From an uncultured Clostridia bacterium (GTDB lineage: Bacteria > Bacillota > Clostridia > Christensenellales > UBA1242), in the NCBI GenBank assembly GCA_900554955.1, contig USJH01000036.1:1-8980 (forward strand): a DNA stretch of 8,980 nt, read 5' to 3'. The notes under the pieces were generated by a model. It was not told where the DNA came from, did no database searches, and saw only the letters and a list, made by a program, of their open reading frames with translations. The position numbers and the translations under genes were made by a program. Positions 6,286 to 8,980 of the stretch are shown here, piece after piece (within the stretch, counting starts at the first letter, position 1; every line of letters starts with the position of its first letter).

Positions 6286-6852
6286 ATGGAAGGACTTATT
6301 TATATTAATGAGCATTGGCATGGATCAAACTTTTTGAACACGCTTTTTAAGTGCATTACATTTCTTGGCGAAGCGGGAATTGTTTGGATCGTGATAGGAA
6401 TTGCTTTTTTGTGTTTCAAGAAAACCAGAACAAGCGGAATTGTTTTGCTTGTTTCACTTTTGATTGGTTTTTGCATTAATGACTTTGTTTTAAAAAATAT
6501 TATAGCAAGGCCACGTCCTTTTGCTGTGAACACTGACATTGCTGACTTTTTAACATCAATTTCAATGAAGAGACCAAGTGGTTTCAGCATGCCGTCAGGA
6601 CACAGCTATGTTGCTTTTAATGCCGCAACAATGATCACTCTTTTCTATAAAAAGAAGGGTGCTCCGGTTTATGTTTTAAGTTTTTTGATTGCTTTTTCAA
6701 GAATATTTTTGTGTGTGCATTATCCAACCGATGTTCTTGTTGGAAGCATTCTTGGAGTTTTGACAGCTGTTGCTGTTTTTGCTTCATATAAGGCAATTTT
6801 AAGAAAGACAAAATCAGTTTCGAGAGAAAAAATAAGAAAAAATGAAGTATAG
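6286..6852 (+). CDS. PAP2 superfamily membrane phosphatase
   Basis: PAP2 enzymes remove phosphate from phosphatidic acid, undecaprenyl pyrophosphate or related lipid phosphates at the outer face of the membrane. All three catalytic signatures are intact: K70-X6-R77-P78 (KNIIARPRP), PSGH at 103-106, and S138-R139-X5-H145-X3-D149. H106 and H145 would be the phosphotransfer and acid-base histidines. The 188 residues hold about five to six hydrophobic helices, for example 30-45, 50-68, 108-118, 127-140 and 150-168. The basic C-terminus (RKTKSVSREKIRKNEV) would be cytosolic. The start is forced: an in-frame TAG at 6280-6282 is also the stop of the upstream gene, and the ATG comes 3 bases later with only a poor site, so translation is probably coupled. 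Substrate cannot be told from sequence; undecaprenyl pyrophosphate phosphatase or phosphatidylglycerophosphatase activity are both possible. Confidence 0.93.
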   Translation: MEGLIYINEHWHGSNFLNTLFKCITFLGEAGIVWIVIGIAFLCFKKTRTSGIVLLVSLLIGFCINDFVLKNIIARPRPFAVNTDIADFLTSISMKRPSGFSMPSGHSYVAFNAATMITLFYKKKGAPVYVLSFLIAFSRIFLCVHYPTDVLVGSILGVLTAVAVFASYKAILRKTKSVSREKIRKNEV

Positions 6853-8425
6853 ATTGTTTGAAATTTCAATAGAAAAAGAAGATGCTTTTGACAATAAAAA
6901 ACACCTTTTTTGTGTTGCAAACAATCTTGGAATTAAAACAAGTGATATTGTTTCTTATAATATTTCAAGAAGAGCGATTGATGCAAGAAAAAAGTCGCAC
7001 ATTATTTATAAATTCAATTTTGATGTTGAAGTTAAAAATGGCGTGAAAATTTATCCAAATTGCAGAGTTCAAGAAATTCAAGAAGCAAAAGAAGATGTTT
7101 TAAAAATAAAAAATCCACAAACAACTGTTGTTGTTGGAAGTGGTCCAAGCGGACTTTTTTGCGCCCTCACACTTGCACGTGCTGGTGAAAGTGTTGTTTT
7201 GCTTGAACGTGGGAAAAAGATTGAAGAAAGAGAAAAAGATGTTGAAAATCTTTTAAAAAATGGAGTGTTCAACAAAAATAGCAACATTCAATTTGGTGAA
7301 GGTGGGGCAGGAACTTTTTCAGATGGAAAACTTAACACTGGAACAAACAGTCCGCACATTAAAACCGTTCTTGAAACATTTTACAGAAATGGCGCTCCTG
7401 AAGATATTTTGTTTGATGCAAAACCACACATTGGAACTGATTGCTTGAAAAAAGTTATTGTTAATATGCGTCACGAATTGGAAAATCTTGGTGCAAAAGT
7501 TTTGTTCGAAAGCAAGTTTATCAGTTTTGAAAAAAGTGCAAATACAATTAAAGTTTACTATGAAGGCAATGGAGAGTTGCAAAAATTCGAATGCAAAAAT
7601 CTTGTGCTTGCTCTTGGATATAGTGCGAGAGAAACATTTTTGACACTTTATGAAATGGGGCTTGAATTTAAACAAAAACCATTTTCAGTTGGATATCGAA
7701 TTGAACACAAACAAGCAGACATTAACATGTCACAATTCGGCAAAGAAAATGATAAGTTTTTGCCACCAGCTGACTATAAACTTTTTCATCATCTTGAAAA
7801 TGGCAGAACAGTTTATACATTTTGCATGTGTCCTGGTGGGGTTGTTGTCCCCGCACAAAGTGAAGAAGATGGGCTTTGCACAAATGGCATGAGCTATCAT
7901 GCTCGAAGTGGCGAGAATGCGAACAGTGCCGTTTTGGTTTCGGTTTCTGAAAAAGATTATGAAAGTGAACACCCACTTGCGGGAATGTTCTTTCAACAAA
8001 AGCTTGAAAGAGAAGCATTTGAAAAAGGAAATGGAAAATATATTATTTCAACTTTCGGCGATTTTGAAAAACATAGAGCATCAACATCTCTTGGAAAAGT
8101 TAAACCAACAATCGGGATAAATGGAACACTTGGAAATTGTTATGAATTGTTGCCAAAAGAATTTGCCGACAGCATTATTATTGGAATTAAAGAGTTTGGA
8201 AAGAAGCTTAAAGGTTTTGACAGCAAAGATGCTGTTTTAACTGGAATTGAAACAAGGTCTTCGGCACCTTTCATGATTGGGCGAAATGAGAACAAAATGA
8301 CAAATATAGAAAACGTGTTTGCAATTGGCGAAGGTGCGGGAAGAGCTGGCGGAATTGTTTCTTCGGCAGTTGATGGAATTGTGATTGCAAAAAGCATTAT
8401 CGAAAATTATGGGAAAGAGAAATGA
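6842..8425 (+). CDS. COG2509-type FAD-dependent oxidoreductase
   Basis: This is a 527-residue flavoprotein of the uncharacterised COG2509 FAD-dependent dehydrogenase family. Residues 1-95 form an N-terminal alpha/beta domain with the family-typical SRRAIDARKKSHIIYKFN. The Rossmann FAD-binding motif follows at about 96-122: VVVGSGPSGLFCALTLA ending in the acidic VVLLERG. Then come FGEGGAGTFSDGKLNTG (about 151-167), MCPGGVVVPA (about 328-337), YHARSGENANSA (about 351-362) and a C-terminal flavin-contacting AIGEGAGRAGGIVSSAVDG (about 494-512). The protein is soluble, with no signal peptide. The substrate is unknown for the family. The ATG at 6842 lies inside the PAP2 gene, an 11-base overlap, and is preceded by an A-rich stretch without a recognisable Shine-Dalgarno sequence; MKYRLFEISIE is nevertheless the expected family start, and coupling to PAP2 translation would explain it. 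It overlaps the next gene by ATGA. Confidence 0.92.
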   Translation: MKYRLFEISIEKEDAFDNKKHLFCVANNLGIKTSDIVSYNISRRAIDARKKSHIIYKFNFDVEVKNGVKIYPNCRVQEIQEAKEDVLKIKNPQTTVVVGSGPSGLFCALTLARAGESVVLLERGKKIEEREKDVENLLKNGVFNKNSNIQFGEGGAGTFSDGKLNTGTNSPHIKTVLETFYRNGAPEDILFDAKPHIGTDCLKKVIVNMRHELENLGAKVLFESKFISFEKSANTIKVYYEGNGELQKFECKNLVLALGYSARETFLTLYEMGLEFKQKPFSVGYRIEHKQADINMSQFGKENDKFLPPADYKLFHHLENGRTVYTFCMCPGGVVVPAQSEEDGLCTNGMSYHARSGENANSAVLVSVSEKDYESEHPLAGMFFQQKLEREAFEKGNGKYIISTFGDFEKHRASTSLGKVKPTIGINGTLGNCYELLPKEFADSIIIGIKEFGKKLKGFDSKDAVLTGIETRSSAPFMIGRNENKMTNIENVFAIGEGAGRAGGIVSSAVDGIVIAKSIIENYGKEK

Positions 8426-8980
8426 AAATTTTAAAAATTACAAATGGGCCATTAAATCAAAATTGCTATGTAATTGAAAAAGATGGAAAAGCAATCGTGA
8501 TTGACCCGGGAATCAGAACTGAAAAAATTATTGAAACAATCAAAAAGGAAAATGTGAAACCAGAGTTTGTTCTTTTAACTCATGGGCATTTTGATCATAT
8601 TTATTCAGCAAAAGCTTTGCAAGATATGGGTGCAAAGGTTTATATTAGTGAGATTGATGCTCCAAAACTTTTGTCTTCTGAATTGAACATGGGTTTTATT
8701 TGTGGATTTAACAATGTTCCAGAATGTTTGCCAGATGGTTTTTTAAAATCTGGTAAAATGAAATTTCTAGATGAAGAATTTGAAGTTGTTGAAACACCTG
8801 GGCATACATCGGGAAGTGTGTGCATATTTTATGGAAACACTGTTTTCACTGGTGACACCTATTTTTCAGAAGGTGTATATGGCAGAACTGACCTTCTTGA
8901 TGGAAACAAGGAAGCAGAGGATAAAAGCATTGAAAAGTTGTTGCCACTTTTAAAAGGGAAAAAGATTTTAGCAGGGCATG
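8422..8980 (+). CDS. MBL-fold hydrolase, glyoxalase II-like (3' end outside window)
   Basis: The frame starts at an ATG overlapping the FAD gene stop (ATGA at 8422-8425) and stays open to the window edge, giving 186 residues. It begins MKILKITNGPLNQNCYVIE, typical of the small GloB/YqgX-like metallo-beta-lactamase hydrolases. Metal ligands are all in place: T-H54-G-H56-F-D58-H59, H128 in TPGHTSGS, D145 in FTGDTYF, and H186 in the last visible codons (AGH). VIDPG (residues 28-32) is the usual beta-strand motif. Family members run about 200-215 residues, so only some 20 are missing. They are dinuclear Zn/Fe hydrolases of thioesters such as S-lactoylglutathione-type adducts, though many members have other substrates. 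Cytosolic. It is the fourth gene of the operon, and its position after the FAD protein suggests co-expression. Confidence 0.9.
   Translation, partial: MKILKITNGPLNQNCYVIEKDGKAIVIDPGIRTEKIIETIKKENVKPEFVLLTHGHFDHIYSAKALQDMGAKVYISEIDAPKLLSSELNMGFICGFNNVPECLPDGFLKSGKMKFLDEEFEVVETPGHTSGSVCIFYGNTVFTGDTYFSEGVYGRTDLLDGNKEAEDKSIEKLLPLLKGKKILAGH

Noticed and set aside
7319..7675. Minus-strand open frame of 118 codons inside the FAD gene
   Set aside because: It is wholly antisense to a well-conserved flavoprotein gene, and its lysine/phenylalanine-rich translation shows no motif.
1..8980. A defence system, phage, CRISPR array or integrated element
   Set aside because: No nuclease, integrase, transposase, methyltransferase, regularly spaced repeats or tRNA-like attachment site is visible on either strand; the genes are metabolic, envelope or surface types.

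Overview
The window is low-G+C bacterial DNA (roughly one third G+C by eye). It has AGGAG-type ribosome binding sites, sigma-A-like promoters and compact intrinsic terminators, and TGA is used as a real stop (asd and the FAD gene), so the code is standard. A surface protein with an InlB-type B-repeat, a repeat-rich lipoprotein, a stand-alone FakA C-terminal-like protein and a diaminopimelate dehydrogenase together suggest an anaerobic, probably uncultured, Firmicutes/Clostridia lineage, perhaps gut-associated. That placement is inference; no marker gene in the window fixes it.

Layout. (1) 1-1067 (+): the 3' part of a surface protein gene with a Listeria-Bacteroides B-repeat. The repeat is split by an apparent 1-base deletion near 190-200 and is followed by a domain of about 260 residues that I do not recognise; a perfect 14-bp stem terminator follows. 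(2) 1214-1480 (+): an 88-residue protein resembling only the C-terminal domain of FakA/YloV, with its own promoter and terminator. (3) 1604-3217 (+): a 537-residue lipoprotein built from tandem Ig-like/MBG-like modules, with a near-consensus promoter, ending at a terminator shared with the convergent operon. (4) 5124-3260 (-): asd and ddh overlapping by ATGA, encoding aspartate-semialdehyde dehydrogenase and meso-diaminopimelate dehydrogenase. (5) 5248-8980 (+): a tightly packed operon of DUF2804 protein, PAP2 phosphatase, COG2509-type FAD protein and an MBL-fold hydrolase that runs off the window. Gaps or overlaps inside it are +3, -11 and -4 bases.

How they fit together. asd and ddh supply two steps of the aspartate-to-meso-DAP/lysine route, with ddh being the one-step dehydrogenase variant that feeds peptidoglycan. 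The two surface genes are independent units isolated by terminators. The last operon joins a membrane lipid/pyrophosphate phosphatase to an FAD oxidoreductase and a glyoxalase-II-like hydrolase; their packing implies co-expression, but no shared pathway can be read from the sequence. I found no tRNA, rRNA, CRISPR array, insertion sequence or phage gene. No gene-free stretch exceeds about 150 bases. The window is mostly ordinary chromosome. The points most worth a second look are the kinase-less FakA-C protein, the split B-repeat gene with its unknown C-terminal domain, the substitutions in the Ddh substrate motif, the palindrome between the divergent operons, and the conserved-looking but unexplained four-gene operon.
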